From Neurospora tetrasperma FGSC 2508 (Eukaryota; Ascomycota; Sordariomycetes; Sordariales; Sordariaceae): a stretch of 64,000 nt of DNA. The position numbers were made by a program, and so were the translations under genes. This document shows positions 36,446 to 48,532 of the stretch, piece by piece. The stretch is from assembly GCF_000213175.1 (NCBI RefSeq), contig NW_009799179.1, forward strand, positions 6,307,519 to 6,371,518. The letters are read 5' to 3'. The notes below the pieces were generated by a model. It was not told where the DNA came from, did no database searches, and was given only the letters and a program-made list of their open reading frames with translations. How positions within the stretch are numbered: the first letter of the stretch is position 1; each line of letters opens with the position of its first letter.

Positions 36446-37565
36446 TCAGCCCCTTCTAACCTGAAACCCCGACTCCCCATCCACCAACTCTCTATCCTCC
36501 ACATCGAGCTTGGAAACAAGCGCGTGTGTCGGTCCCTTCTTCAAGTCCTTTATGAGCTGGACAACAGAGGTTTCGTCTCCTTGGGCTTCTCCTTCGACCT
36601 GAAAATTGGAACAAAATGAGAGGTGTCAGTCGGTCAGTGGGATAGGATGGGGGACGTTTCAAGCTTCGTGAGTGATCAGGGGTGACTTGATGATGGATCC
36701 AAGTAAAAGAAACTGTGGTAGTGTACAAGGAGAGATGTAAATGTGAATGTAAATGTAAATGTAATTTGATGTCTAGAGGTAGGTAGATTTTTGATGCAAC
36801 TTGCCTTTTCGTCGGATCGGTTACGAACCCAGCCTGTTAGGTTGAGCTCTTGGGCTCGGTTGGCTGTGAACTTTCTTGTATATATATGTATATGTTAGTT
36901 TTCTTTATGACAAGATTACTTGTTTGGTCGAAAATGACAGATGAGTGACAATTACATAGAGGAGGGAATAGTAATGTGGAAATGAAATTATGTAACTGTG
37001 AAAAACAATGAAGTATGTGTGTGATTTGATGACACCGCACCCAGGAAGGGAAGAAAAAACCCCGAGATGAAATACTGCAATGTATACTTATATGTGTATA
37101 TATATATATCTACACCACTAGGCATAAAGGGAACTTGAGATCTGAATGATAATTCTTTCGCCACTTACCGGTAGAAAACACCTTCATCATACGCATCAAG
37201 TCAGGAACATCAACGAGATTCAAGTTGTCAAGCAGAGACCTTGAATCCCGAGCCTCAAACCAATCACTGTGGCTCGAGTGGCCGAGACGCATGGTAATCT
37301 GGGTGTCTTACCTTGAACCCTGCCATGGGCAAGAAAGTAAACCTATTTTATTTGAAAAATTCAGAAAGTCAGCAAAAGCTCAGTATTGGACCGTCGTTCG
37401 CGATCATAAAGTTCGAGACTTCATTCATGTATATATAACAGCCGCCGCGAGCTTGGGACAAGTTCAGGAGTGGAGCTGAGCTAGTACAGTTGCCAGCCTT
37501 TCAATGCAATGAAAAGCCTATAAGTGGGTAACGGAGATAAAAAGACTGACTCTTCTAGTTCCCAT
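36446..37565 (-). CDS. Acylphosphatase, five-exon gene with a 13-nt micro-exon
   Basis: Exons in transcript order: 37565-37551, 37342-37312, 37181-37169, 36874-36805 and 36598-36446. Together they give exactly 93 residues in frame, the normal size for an acylphosphatase. The spliced product reads VYFLAHGRVQ-GVFYRKFT and then LTGWVRNRSDEKVEGEAQG, which carries both signature motifs. The catalytic Arg is about residue 20 and Asn about residue 38. The enzyme hydrolyses acyl phosphates in the cytosol. Exon 3 has only 13 bases. The 206-nt intron 36599-36804 uses a GC donor (GCAAGT). Introns total about 840 bases against 282 coding. The first exon (MGTRR) relies on a GTCAGT donor and is the weakest part; the same donor is used in rad51 here. 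The longest exon is 153 nt, so simple frame scans miss this gene. Confidence 0.8.
36599..36804 (-). other. GC-AG intron in the acylphosphatase gene
   Basis: On the minus strand the donor is AAG|GCAAGT and the acceptor TTTTCAG|GTC. It joins SDEK to VEGEAQG, exactly the conserved acylphosphatase junction. No GT donor nearby keeps the frame. The intron contains an AATGTA-type repeat at about 36735-36764. Confidence 0.75.
37169..37181 (-). other. 13-nt micro-exon
   Basis: The exon GTGTTTTCTACCG lies between an ATGAAG acceptor and a GTAAGT donor. It supplies the GVFYR part of the acylphosphatase active-site loop, so skipping it would remove the catalytic Arg and shift the frame. Confidence 0.75.
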
Positions 37566-38145
37566 TTGGAATGTCTTGGATATACCGATCTCTGATTTGT
37601 TTGCGTTGATCGTCGCGCGTTGCTGGTTCTTTTTGCGTGTTCGCGACTTTGAAACTCAGCATGCTCAGCTAGGGATGTGATGTCAAAGGGCCCCGGGTTC
37701 TGATAAGATAAGGAAAGGTGTACATAGATATGTACATAGTGGGGTAGCTCATACCTTACGGCGGTTACGTAATTAGGTTATAGGCCCGGTCTGGAAGCTA
37801 TAGCATCGTGTCTTGACAATTGACGAACTCGATGGTTGTATATCTGGTGACAATACTCATCAAACACCGCAAGTATGAAAACTGGAGAGAGATCTCATGA
37901 CATGGACAAATTCAGGCCATGTTGAATTGGGAGCAACCCCAAGGTTACAGTTAGTAACCGTCGTGATGGCCGTGCTCACTTCCACCCCGACTTTATGTGG
38001 CTGGGTATGGTTCAGACGAACCACCATCGGTCATTGAACGCATCGTGAAACCATTCTTGCACTAATAGGAATGCGGTAGTCGTAGTAAGCATAAAGCTCT
38101 CATGCAATGCATCCATTCAATCAACCCCTGAAACATGCCCGTCCA
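37566..38145. other. Intergenic region upstream of the acylphosphatase gene
   Basis: About 0.6 kb between the acylphosphatase start and the stop of vma13, both on the minus strand. It should hold the acylphosphatase promoter and the vma13 3' UTR. Nothing else recognised. Confidence 0.45.
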
Positions 38146-39854
38146 TCACTTGGTGTCAAAGCTGTACTGCAACCATCCACCAAGAGCACGCAGGCTCTCC
38201 CACCGGACATTTTCATCAGCTTCGCCCATTAACTCCATGATTCGTCTTTTGAGACCATATCTCTCCAGCTGGCTCCGCTTCTCGGGTACTTCGCGAACTA
38301 AGCAGCCAACGTCGTTACATGCAATCGCCAGCACCGCCTTGTCGTTCTCCCAAGGTTGCTGCATGATTTCGGCCAGCTTGCGCACAATCTCGCCATTTTC
38401 GTAGTCCAGAATCTTGCGAGCGTTTTCCGCCCAAAAGACAGAGCTGCGATGAGGAGGTGACCATCTGAGATGACCCGAGTTGACTTCGGCGACGTACTCG
38501 TCAAATGTCGTTTTGGTCTTGGTGTACTCTTCAACAAGTTCCCGCAGCTTGTCTCGGTCTTCAACTAGATCTGGATCCGTAAACTGCCGGCTCGAAAGGT
38601 TCTGCAGAAACTGGGGGAGGCGAGCCAGCACGGCGGTAGGGAGGAGAGAGTTCTGATTATTCGACAGCAAATTGTAAAGCGTTGCGATGACGAGTCGCGT
38701 CGTCTTTTCCTTGGGCGAAAGTCGGAGAAGGTGGGTATAGAGCAGCACAATGTCGTATTCACTGTGGTAGAGTTTGGGTTAGCTGTTGTCCACTCATTCT
38801 TCTCAGACGGGTCTTCCTACTTGTTCAAATCATCACCGATATCCGCAGCCTCGAAACTCAACTGCCACAGGACAAGAAGCACATGGTAGAGGAGCTGTAG
38901 ACCGACTCCGCCACCAACTGAGGCCTCGAAACCGCTCCTTGGGGGGGCGGTAGTCCCGCTCCACAGATTAGCTGAGGCATCACCGCCGGAAATACCAGCA
39001 GCAGCACGTAGAATGTCGATCAGCGGCCCGACCGTCTCGCTGCGTTGCTTCCAGAATTGCTGCCTGCAGACACGGCTGTAGAGAAGTTGCGAGTACTCTT
39101 GGACGCCAATATCCTGCAGTCCGGCATCCGAGTTCTTGGTTAGGGAAGCAAGATAGCTAAACAGCATGGGCAATGCCTTCTCTGCCGTAGCTGTAGATTC
39201 ATCTCTGGAGCCAGCCATGAGACGGACGAGAACTATAGAGGTCAGAAGAGGAATTGGGTCTTCGGTGTTGGTCGAATGCGCAAGAAGCGGCAGGATGTTC
39301 TTGTAGGGATTAGAATCTTCAGACTGGAAAAAAGCTTTCGACAGAGCGGGAACATCTGTGGCATAACACGTTAGATGAGGGTTGCCAACTCGTAATTCAG
39401 TGAACTCGATTAATGGGTATACATCGATATGCGATGTCACTGCCAAGGTGATTCTTCACAGTGGCAGCTGCTACGGGAAACGATGAAAAGAGGTGAACAA
39501 GTGGAAGGAGCATAGTAATGTACGAGCATCACGGGTAGCAGGAAACAAAGGGAACCAACCGTCTAGCAAGTCGCTGAGCAAGACGAGGAGGTACTGGCAC
39601 ACGTCTGGTCGCTTGGATGCCAATTCCAGTACGCTCCTCTGTCCATTATTGCCAGCAAAGAGTGTCTTGTATCCATCCAGGTTGGCCTCGATGACTTGTC
39701 TGCGCACATCCCGTTTAACTTTGTCGACAGCCCGGATCTTTGCTAGCTGCTCCTCCGTCAGAGTGCCTGCGCGGACGGCGCCATCCCACGGGATTGGCCG
39801 TTGACGGATATTGCTTTGCAGCGACGCGAGATAGGTTGGCGGATCAAGGGACAT
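38146..39854 (-). CDS. vma13: V-type ATPase subunit H (VMA13)
   Basis: Exons in transcript order: 39854-39560, 39355-38821 and 38761-38146, encoding 481 residues (yeast Vma13 has 478). The protein reads NIRQRPIPWDGAVRAGTLTE at the N-terminus, then NPYKNILPLLAHSTNTEDPI and, near the end, WAENARKILDYENGEIVRKL, all typical of subunit H. This HEAT/armadillo-like protein sits in the cytosolic V1 sector, activates ATP-driven proton pumping in the assembled enzyme and silences free V1. Intron 1 (39356-39559, 204 nt) uses a GTTGGT donor in this model. A GTACAT donor about 37 bases further keeps the same frame and would add 12 residues, so the junction after LLSDLLD is not settled. Intron 2 (38762-38820) is standard. 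Confidence 0.88.
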
Positions 39855-42413
39855 GGTGAACAGGTGTCGAAGCTGATGCGCTCAGTCGGAGAGCTCGAGG
39901 CAGCTTCTGTGTGTTTGAAGACTGTCGGTTCGGCGCGGGGGTGTTGTTAGGTGATGGTGTGTAGTTAGGTGATGATGGAGCTTCCTTGGCAAGGCGGGCG
40001 AGACGACGGGCTGCCCGGTCTGAGGAGGTGTAAAGTGCACTGATGTTGGCAGGTATGTATTCCAGGTCCAGCGGGCATGTAAGGTGCCCGTTGGGAATAC
40101 GCAGTGGAGGCGTTGGCAGCCGCAGCGGCCCCCTCCTTCCAGCGGGCAACCTCGCTGGAAGATACCCTCGATGATGCACAACAAGGAGAGCTCCCTGTAG
40201 CTTTCCCCATCAGCCCCAGCTTTATACATGCAGTGTGTGTAGGTAGTTGCAACCTGAACCCGCTCTCTGGGCAGCTCGCAACGAAACTGGAAGCAATCAC
40301 TTCCAGTCATCCATCCCGGTCTTGCACCACGCTCTCGTCAGACTGAGAGGATAGTGACACCTCAGCTTCGAGTATATATATTGTATATATATATCGTGTA
40401 TATATATGTGTGTATCGCTCGTCTGTTCGCTGTTAAACTTTCTCTTTCTCTGCTTCAACCATCCGGTACTCCTCAGCCGCCCGAACCCAACATCAGGCCG
40501 TGTTACCTACCTCTACCATTCTTCATATACGTACCTGTTAGCCAGCCTTACAAACGGTGATTACCTCTAGCTATACATGCCTCTATACAGCCAGGTGAAG
40601 ATTACTACCACGCATTCGATACACAGCTGTCAGCTTCACCTGGGCCAGCCATAAGGGAAGGAGGAAAGCTCCCATCATGAATGATGCCAAGACGCATGTC
40701 TTGGCACCAATGGCACCTGTGGCACCGCCTTAGGTAGCTACCGGTTGATAATGCCATGTTTCTTTTTGCATATTTGACGCTTGGACGAATAAGCTTATGC
40801 CATATTCACACATAGCTCGACATGCAGCACATCGCCGCCCATGCTTCGAACAATGTCCCGTCACTAAATCGAACAAGAAACGATGCTGAGAAGGTCCAGG
40901 GTACTTCCAGACAGCAGAATAAGCGGTACTGCTGAAGCAGGCATGGGTTGACAGGGCAAAGACGCCGTCGGTGATCGAGGGTGTGATGGGACCTTGGACT
41001 TCCGTGGAGTGGAATCGAACGTGTGCCAACAAGTCGAAACATGACCGCCGGAAAAAGACCGCGATTCCACCCATATGCACGAGGCAGAGGCCCTACAGCT
41101 TCCCATATCCACTTGCCATGCAAGAAGGATACTTGGGACATCTCAATGCGAACAAGACCCGATCAATCGGGACGACCGAGGCTTTTTTTTAGTTTGGTCT
41201 TTTTTGGACTTCATCCGGGTATGCCCTTGCGAACGCTTAAATGTCGAGGGCGGGAGCAGCGTCAGTGAGGGCATTCACTAGCGCTGATTGATGGATGGGC
41301 CTGAAAGTTAAAGAAAGAACTAAGGGATTGTGACGAATGGCAGTTGCGTTTCCAGGGAATTGGCCGTCGGTCCAAAAAACCGAGGGGTTGGGTGCTACGG
41401 TGCTGAGAAGTCTAGGTCAGCCCTCTCAGCGCGGGATTGAGAGAGAGTGTGAGTGTGTGCCTGGCTGGAGAGTGGTGCCGTCGACAGACACTCTTTTTTT
41501 TGCGAGGAGGTTGGGAAGCCAAAAACGATGGCAACGCACCTTTGCACCGACCCGGACCCTCCCTGGCCGCCCACAACTGCTTGGCCCTACACTTAGTGTA
41601 CTTGCCCGGCCACCTGCACCACCACCCTGACACCCTTCTCCGTCCGACCACTCCGAACAGGCCCTCCGTGAACCTTGCTTGACCAAGGCTAAGGTAGGTA
41701 TTAAAATCTGCAGTGACAAAGGCTGCATCCTGCTGCATTCTCCCGTTTTCCCTCTTCCCTCTTTTTTCTTCCTTTCCCTTCTCCTAGTCGTCACTGGAGT
41801 CAGGCACTGATTTTCGAGGTTCGGTCTCAGTCAGTCTGTTTCCCGTCGGTGAACCTTCACCACCAAGCTACCTACTCAGTCGCGGCTCACTTGAGCTTAC
41901 ACTGATTTTAGGGCGCACCCCGCGCAACCCAGCAGGACAAGGAAACGAGAACGAAAGATCTGGCAATTAGTGGTATCGTTTGGTTCATCCAGGAGAGATG
42001 CGATAGGCCCGACGAGCAACAAATCAGTTGAGAAGCGCAAAACAATACCACTCGGATCAGAAGCAGCTCTGGAGTTACCGCATCCGACACAGGCACATTC
42101 TGAGATTTACACCAGACGACGGGACCTAGCCACCGCTGCACCGCTGTACCTGCACATTACTGCTGTAGCTCCACCCCGCTCACCGCCGTACCGACAGTCC
42201 TACACGCGATAGAAGCAGCCTTCGAAGCTAGCACGATCCGATCGGCAGGAACTTTGCACGGTCCACCCGCACCCGCACCCAGCCCCGGCCCGGACCTTCC
42301 AAAGCGGGCCCCGGGCATACTTGCACCGACCGACAATCGGGAACGGCGCATCTCCACCGGCACTCTGCTATTCTGCGGTTTTGAGAACTTAACATCCACA
42401 CAGCAATCTCACC
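39855..42413. other. Divergent intergenic region with TA repeats
   Basis: About 2.5 kb between divergent starts of vma13 (-) and the membrane-protein gene (+). An imperfect TA repeat lies at about 40372-40412. Several 100-codon open frames exist on both strands, but none has a motif or a plausible splice partner. The final 700 bases, rich in C/T and CA, probably contain the promoter and leader of the 42414 gene. Confidence 0.4.
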
Positions 42414-43631
42414 ATGGCATCCCAGAAATCGCCGCTGAGTTGGTTCCCAGCTCTGTTGCTGGCCTGCGCGACGTTACCACAGTATGCGGCTGCAGCTCCT
42501 TACCCGCAGCCAGAGCCACAGGCAAATGTTCAATGGGTGACCTCCATCTGGACCGACACGTTGACGCAAACCCACACTAGCATCTACAGCACTGTTGTTG
42601 CAGCTGTGCCCACGGGCGGTCCCGATTGCGTTCCCAACACCAGTCTTGGCGAGTCAGCATGCGGCAGCATTTGCTGTGCGGCATCGCAGAAGTGTCAATA
42701 CGCCGGCCAGTGCATGGCGAAGGGTGCCAACGACCCCCCATTCTTGGGCAGCACCTTGGTCGGCCACACTTACACCACCCAATACAGCGCCCCTTACCGT
42801 CCTACCAGCGGCGCGACAGGAACCGCAGCCAGTGTTACAGCCAGCAGCACAGGCGGTGCGGGCGGTGGTGCGGGTGGTGGTACGGGCGGTGGTGCGGCCG
42901 GTGGTGAGGCCGGTGGCGGCACGGCTGATACCGGTCTGAGCGGAGGAGCGATCGCGGGTATCGTTATCGGCACACTTGCCGGTGTTGTTCTGCTTCTGTT
43001 GCTGTGCGCATGCTGCATCGTGCGCGGCCTGTGGCACGGTTTCCTGGCCATCTTCGGCATCGGAGCCGGCAACAAGAGGAGCAAGGAGACCGTCGTCGAG
43101 GAGGAGCGTTACGCTCGTCACAGCGGCCGGAGAGACTCTCACGGCTCTTGGTATGCCGGCGCCGGTGGCGGTCGTCCCAGCGGGGCCGCTGCGCGCAAGG
43201 AAAGCAGCGGAAAGGGCCTGATGGGCGCCGGAGCCGCTCTCGGTACGCTCTGGCTCTTGCTCGGAATGAAGAAGGATAAGAAGAAGGAGTCGTCGAGACG
43301 CAAGTCCAGGAGCGAGAACAGCAGCTATTACTATTCTGACTATACCTCCAGCGGAAGCCCTAGTAAGTTTTGCTAACCGACCGGCAAGCCGAACCAGAAA
43401 TGAGATGATTGTTCAGATGCTAACCTTGGAATCGCAACAGGCTCGTTCAGTAGCAATAGACGAACTCGGCGCTCTGCACGCTCTGCCTCCGCTCACGGCG
43501 GTGCTGGTAGGACCAGAACAGCCAGCAGAGTGACCAGGACGACGACCCGCGTGTCGCGCGTTAGCTCCGTGCCTCCGCCTCCTCCTGGTCAACGCCGCAT
43601 TTCGAGATCTCCCGGCCCTATGAGGGGATGA
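42414..43631 (+). CDS. Single-pass membrane protein with Cys motif and Gly-rich stalk
   Basis: Exons 42414-43362 and 43441-43631 encode 379 residues. A signal peptide covers about residues 1-28 (hydrophobic FPALLLACA, then AAAAP). The outer part has a compact Cys cluster at about 72-100 (CGSICCAASQKCQYAGQC) and a Gly/Ala/Thr-rich stalk at about 146-178. A transmembrane helix follows at about 179-203 (AIAGIVIGTLAGVVLLLLLC). The inner part is long and basic, Arg/Ser-rich, and ends in RRISRSPGPMRG. The layout resembles fungal surface proteins with a signal peptide, small Cys domain, linker, one helix and a charged tail, as in cell-wall sensors, but the Cys motif is not a WSC domain that I recognise. 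A second weak hydrophobic stretch (GAALGTLWLLLGM) lies near residue 280. Function is unknown. Confidence 0.8.
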
Positions 43632-45078
43632 AGAACTCAGGTCCCAATGCTGAACTGATACCTTGCAGCCGCATGCACTTCATCTGTCAGGGCAGGCATG
43701 CTGCACTGCATGAGCCCCTATACAGATGACAAAGCGATAGCAAACAGCTATTTTGCGATTCCTCGTTTCTGTGTACATGTCTTTTCTGAGTTTTCCCCCC
43801 TCCCTGCGGATTCTCACTATATAACACACATCCCAATTCCCCCCCACACAGAGGCGCTGAGCACTTGTGGATTTCCTCTTCATCTTTTCAACTTTCTCAT
43901 TCACGCAACTATCTCCTCATGATTTTTATTCTATCACGGCGTTATAACCTCGAATTTAGGCGAGGTCGAGGAGGATTTTCCCAAGGGGTTTCACTTTCCA
44001 GGGCTCGTTCGTATATATCATGGCTTCAGCGACGCGGGATGATTGGTCCAGTGGATGATGTGGAGGATGAATATGGAGTTTAGCGAGCGACTTCCTTTGA
44101 GCGAGCAAAGGCTGATTCGAGAGCGCAATGGAGAAAGGGAAGAAGAGGAAGTGGCAGTAGCAGTGGCAAGGATGATAACGATGACGATGAGGATCAGGAT
44201 GCTGGATTCTGGACGGACATGTGTAATGAATGACCTGATTGATGTATGTATGTATGTATGTATGCCTGTGATGAAAGGAGAGATTTGGTTTAAATGAGAG
44301 GGCATGTCAATGACGAGTTGGCAAGAGCGGGAAGTCGTAAAGTTCCCAAAGTGAAGACACACTCATCAGAGCTACAAATCGCGGTGTAATTAGCGGGAGA
44401 ATGTGTTGCTTTGCTATTGATGCATGGATAGTATCAACGGCGCGTGAGAATTTGTTCAACCTTTTGAGAGGCGGGCTTAGTTCAAGGTTAGGTGCAACTA
44501 CCCCTGAATCGTGCAGGAGTGGTCAATAACAAGTCGTATGCTAATATGACATTTCCTCTCGGCGTAAATCCACACGATGGGCTCTCGATCAGAGTGAAGA
44601 CTCATTTTAGATTTGGTCTCTGGAGACTTTTCGACTCGCTCATCTACTGAGTTAGTCTGGGTATAATATGACCATCAGCCTAACAGACAGAATTATCCCC
44701 AACATCTTCTCTGGCGCTCTCGTGATGCCCATTTTCCCAGACATGTACGGTCGTCACACGCTCGATGCTCGGTTTGTGTTGTTTGGGTATTCTCTCGTTA
44801 TGTTCTGCGGTTGCGTTTTCCTGGTCCAAAGAGAACACATGTGACATGCCCGTCTCTCCTCCCCCAGTCACCCACTGGAAGAGCAGGACGCCTCCCAGGA
44901 CATTGATGCTAGGTAGTTGGCGAGACCCCGAGAAAGGGGGGGTGATTCTTCAAAAGATTTGCCCATTTTGCCCGTAGCGAATTTTTTCCCTTACGCTACA
45001 AAACATGCAAATGCCAAAGACCCTTGCCACTCCGGTGAGACCCATAAAGCACAAAGAAACCCATGCCGAGCTGCACGT
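43632..45078. other. Convergent intergenic region
   Basis: About 1.4 kb between the stop of the membrane-protein gene (+) and the stop of rpl9 (-). It includes a TATG microsatellite at about 44242-44264. Open frames are short and without motifs. It is long for two 3' UTRs, but nothing else could be identified. Confidence 0.4.
44242..44264. repeat. TATG microsatellite
   Basis: Five to six copies of a TATG/GTAT tetranucleotide in intergenic DNA. Confidence 0.85.
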
Positions 45079-46144
45079 TTACTGGTCCTCGACAATGTTG
45101 CCCTTCTCGGAGACGTAGATACCGTCAAGGAACTGCAAGCCGTATTAGCAAAACAAGCCATCGTTTGCTGGCTCTCCAACCAGCCCATAATAGTTCCCTG
45201 GGAGCATAGATTTTTGCAACGTACCTTACGGATATCCTTGTTGCGCACCCGGCAGATCTGCTGGATATCAGCAGCGGACTGGGAGACACCCTCGAGGGAG
45301 TTGCCGGAGAGGACAAGCTCATCCTTCTGGGCCTTGGAGATCTCGACATCGACACCGGGCTGCATAACGACGCGGCGGACGATCTTCTCGCCAATGAAGT
45401 TGCTGCACACACGCCCTAGTCAGCATATCTGGTCCACCTCGGTGCATACGCCTCCTTGTATTCTGAATTCTCCTAGAGCGGGACTCATTTCCAAACGTAC
45501 CGGATCTCGACCTCGAAGTTGCCAGTCTCGGCGTTCTTCTCAACGTTGACGTTGATGGGGAAATGGGCATAGACGTAGCGCATCTTGTACTTGAAGCCCT
45601 TGGTGACACCGATGATCAAGTTGTTGATGATGGTGCGGACGGTACGGAGAGCGGCAACGTTCTTGCGGTTGCCATGGTGAATCTCGAGACCGATGATGCC
45701 CTTCTTGATGACGGAGAAGTTGACGGCGATGTGGCTGAGGTCCTTAACGAGCTTGCCACGGGGGCCCTCGACGGTAACGATCCTGGACTTGATCGAGACC
45801 TTGACTGTAAACCGAAAGTGGCGTTAGTGATACGCATCTTATACGCGACAAGCCCAAACACAGTCGTTTCGATTTCCAAGCTCGGCCGGCCTGCGAAAAA
45901 AACGACCACCCCCCGTATAGCAGCTATCCAGCCCAGATTCGTTGTCCCAACCAACCCATTCCCATGCCAATTCCTCTCCGCCTGGTGGTTGCCGTCGGTC
46001 GGTCGGTCGCTTTCGCCTGGCCAAGCCCGCGCCTCGGCCGTCTTCTCTCGCTCGGGCCGTAGATATCGCAGAATAACGTCAATCAAGCGCAAACGTACCG
46101 TTCTCAGGGACCTCCAGGGTCTCCTCACTGTGGATGTAGCGCAT
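45079..46144 (-). CDS. rpl9: 60S ribosomal protein L9 (uL6)
   Basis: Exons in transcript order: 46144-46099, 45804-45501, 45402-45225 and 45132-45079, encoding 193 residues, the expected length of eukaryotic L9. The sequence reads [15 protein letters not shown], then [36 protein letters not shown] and [18 protein letters not shown], all conserved in uL6. It binds 28S rRNA near the sarcin-ricin loop and the factor-binding site of the large subunit. The first intron (294 nt, 45805-46098) follows only 46 coding bases; a long first intron near the start is common in fungal ribosomal protein genes. All introns are GT-AG with GTACG-type donors. Codon choice is strongly C-biased, as expected for a highly expressed gene. 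Confidence 0.95.
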
Positions 46145-47367
46145 TTTGGCGTCGGTCGGAGGGTGAGGAGATGAGGGTGGTCAATTCGTCGTCGAGGTGG
46201 ACTGGAGGTTGCAAAACCCAAAGAAAAATGTCGATTTTGGGGCGCCCGGAATAATTCAACTTGTGTGTGCCGACCGCCCGCGCTGCCTGCCTTAGGGCAG
46301 AGGGGCTGGTGAACGCTACCATTGGCTCATCTCGCGACGGAACATAGCAAAGTGGGGCAAACCTGGTCCGTGCAGGGACTGGTCAGCCTCCTGGGTTTGG
46401 CTCCAGCCTCAACTTTCCACCTACACTGTCGGTCCTCACTGTGTTCGCGTGCATCTCGTCCAGCAACGCGTTTCTGAAAGGCTCGTCATGGTCAAGTTGT
46501 GCCATTCATCATCACCATGGGAAGCTAACAACGGGCTCATAAGGCTATTCGCAAGCTGCACGTAGGGTCTTGGTATCATTGCTTTTTGGCCTCGTCTACT
46601 GGGGCATGGGCATACTATCATCATATTACATCACCAGGCAATCGGCAGCACGGACAAAGGTCCCATGAGTGTAGTTGTCCTTCATGGCTCAAGTTCGCTG
46701 CGGTTCTTGAACCAGAGTTCTTATGCAACCCCCGGCCCCTGCTGATGGTTGATCGCCAAGGTGGGTTTAAAGCCAGCGGCCGACTGGTGCAAGCTTGCAC
46801 AGCTCCAGTTGCCGGCCCAGAAGTTGCTCACTCGACGCCCAGCCGGCAATCACACCCCCACTTTAGCCCAGCTCGCTCAATGGGCAAACAGACACCGCCC
46901 CGGACAAGGAGGGGCCGACCAAGCTGTGCTGCGCGCGCTGACGACGACCTAGGGAAAGCTGGCGCCGCTTCGTCTGAACCACTGCATCAGTAACAGCCGA
47001 GCTACTTGCCAGACCTATACAATCGACATACCGACACTATACCGGACATCGCAAGTGAGCTTCAGTTTACCTTCAGCCTTTTGTACGTGAGAAATTCATT
47101 GAAAGGACGAAGATAAAAAATAAAAATAAAAAAACCGAGAGCTGAAGCTACAACATTCTCGTGCGAGTCCTGTTACTAATTACTCGGATTGTCTCTATAG
47201 TTGCCTGTCCAACCCAGACAGAAGCTACCCACCACTTGGTCTAACTTACAGGGCCATTGGCGTCGCGCCCATCCGCTTCCAGATCAAGACGTCCCCTTCC
47301 TATCCGCAACACCGCGCGCCAGAATCTATAACAACCCGATCATAATCAAGAACCATCGCAGCCTACC
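46145..47367. other. Divergent promoter region of rpl9 and vps26
   Basis: About 1.2 kb between the starts of rpl9 (-) and vps26 (+). It must hold both promoters. A frame at 46586-46993 has no motif. An A-rich AAATAAAA stretch lies near 47113-47132. Confidence 0.45.
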
Positions 47368-48532
47368 ATGTCGTACTTCTTTGCAACGCCGGTCGATATC
47401 GACATAGTCCTCGACGATGCTGACGAGCGATCCATGGTGGATGTCAAGCTGGACAAGAACCGGCGCGAGAAGGCTCCGCTGTATATGGACGGCGAGTCGG
47501 TCAAGGGCGCCGTGACAGTGCGGCCCAAGGATGGCAAGAGGCTGGAGCACACGGGCATCAAGGTCCAGTTCATTGGCACAATAGAGATGTTCTTCGATCG
47601 CGGGAACCACTACGAGTTCCTGTCGCTAGTGCAGGAGCTCGCGGCCCCGGGCGAGCTGCAGCACCCCCAGACGTTCGACTTCAACTTCAGGAACGTGGAA
47701 AAGCAATACGAGTCGTACAACGGCATCAACGTCAAGCTGCGCTACTTTGTGCGCGTTACCGTCTCGCGCCGCATGGCCGATGTCATCCGCGAGAAGGACA
47801 TCTGGGTCTACAGCTACCGCATCCCGCCCGAGATGAACAGCAGTATCAAGATGGACGTCGGCATTGAGGACTGTCTGCACATAGAGTTCGAGTACAGCAA
47901 GAGCAAGTACCACCTCAAGGATGTCATCGTGGGCCGCATCTACTTCTTGCTTGTACGGCTCAAGATTAAGCACATGGAGCTCAGCATCATTCGCCGTGAA
48001 ACAACGGGTGTTGCCCCGAATCAGTACAATGAGAGCGAGACTTTGGTGCGGTTTGAGGTTGGTCCCCACCCATTGGCTCACCTGCTTATCAATGCCATTC
48101 AGTTTCCTCAACAGGCTGCTGACTTCATGGCTGCATAGATCATGGACGGCTCACCATCAAGAGGAGAGACCATTCCCATCCGATTGTTCCTAGGCGGCTT
48201 CGATCTGACACCCACCTTCCGTGACGTCAACAAGAAGTTTTCCACAAGATACTACCTCAGTTTGGTTCTCATAGATGAAGGTAAGTTTCAAACAGGATCA
48301 ATTATTACGCCATCCTCCCCCCTTCCTCCCCTTCCCGCGGCCCTCTTCACAGTTACTCAAAGCCATTTCCTCAAACACAGATGCCCGTCGGTACTTTAAA
48401 CAGTCAGAGATCATCCTCTACCGACAAGCCCCTGAAATCGCAGCTGCGGCGGCCGCTGCCCCACCCGGTCAAAACGCTCTACCAGCGCCGCCTCCCAACG
48501 ATAATAGGCTTGCGGGGATACCTGCTGCTTGA
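47368..48532 (+). CDS. vps26: Retromer subunit VPS26
   Basis: Exons 47368-48057, 48139-48280 and 48381-48532 encode 327 residues. The arrestin-like protein reads MSYFFATPVDIDIVLDD, GIKVQFIGTIEMFFDRGNHY, YFVRVTVSRRMADVIREKD and, after splicing, RLFLGGFDLTPTFRDVNKKF, all hallmarks of VPS26 (PEP8). It forms the retromer core with VPS35 and VPS29 on endosomes and returns sorting receptors to the Golgi. Intron 1 (81 nt) has the donor GTTGGT and lies between VRFE and IMDGSPSRGETIPI, a position where the conserved protein has no gap. Reading through it ends at a TAG, its last three bases. The C-terminal tail is short and Ala/Pro-rich, ending near NDNRLAGIPAA. Confidence 0.95.

Noticed and set aside
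40980-41070. GTTCGATTCC-like box on the minus strand suggesting a tRNA T-arm
   Set aside because: The flanking bases do not pair as a T-stem and no A box or acceptor stem fits.
44917-45549. 210-codon plus-strand frame
   Set aside because: Antisense shadow of the rpl9 exons, whose protein is certain.
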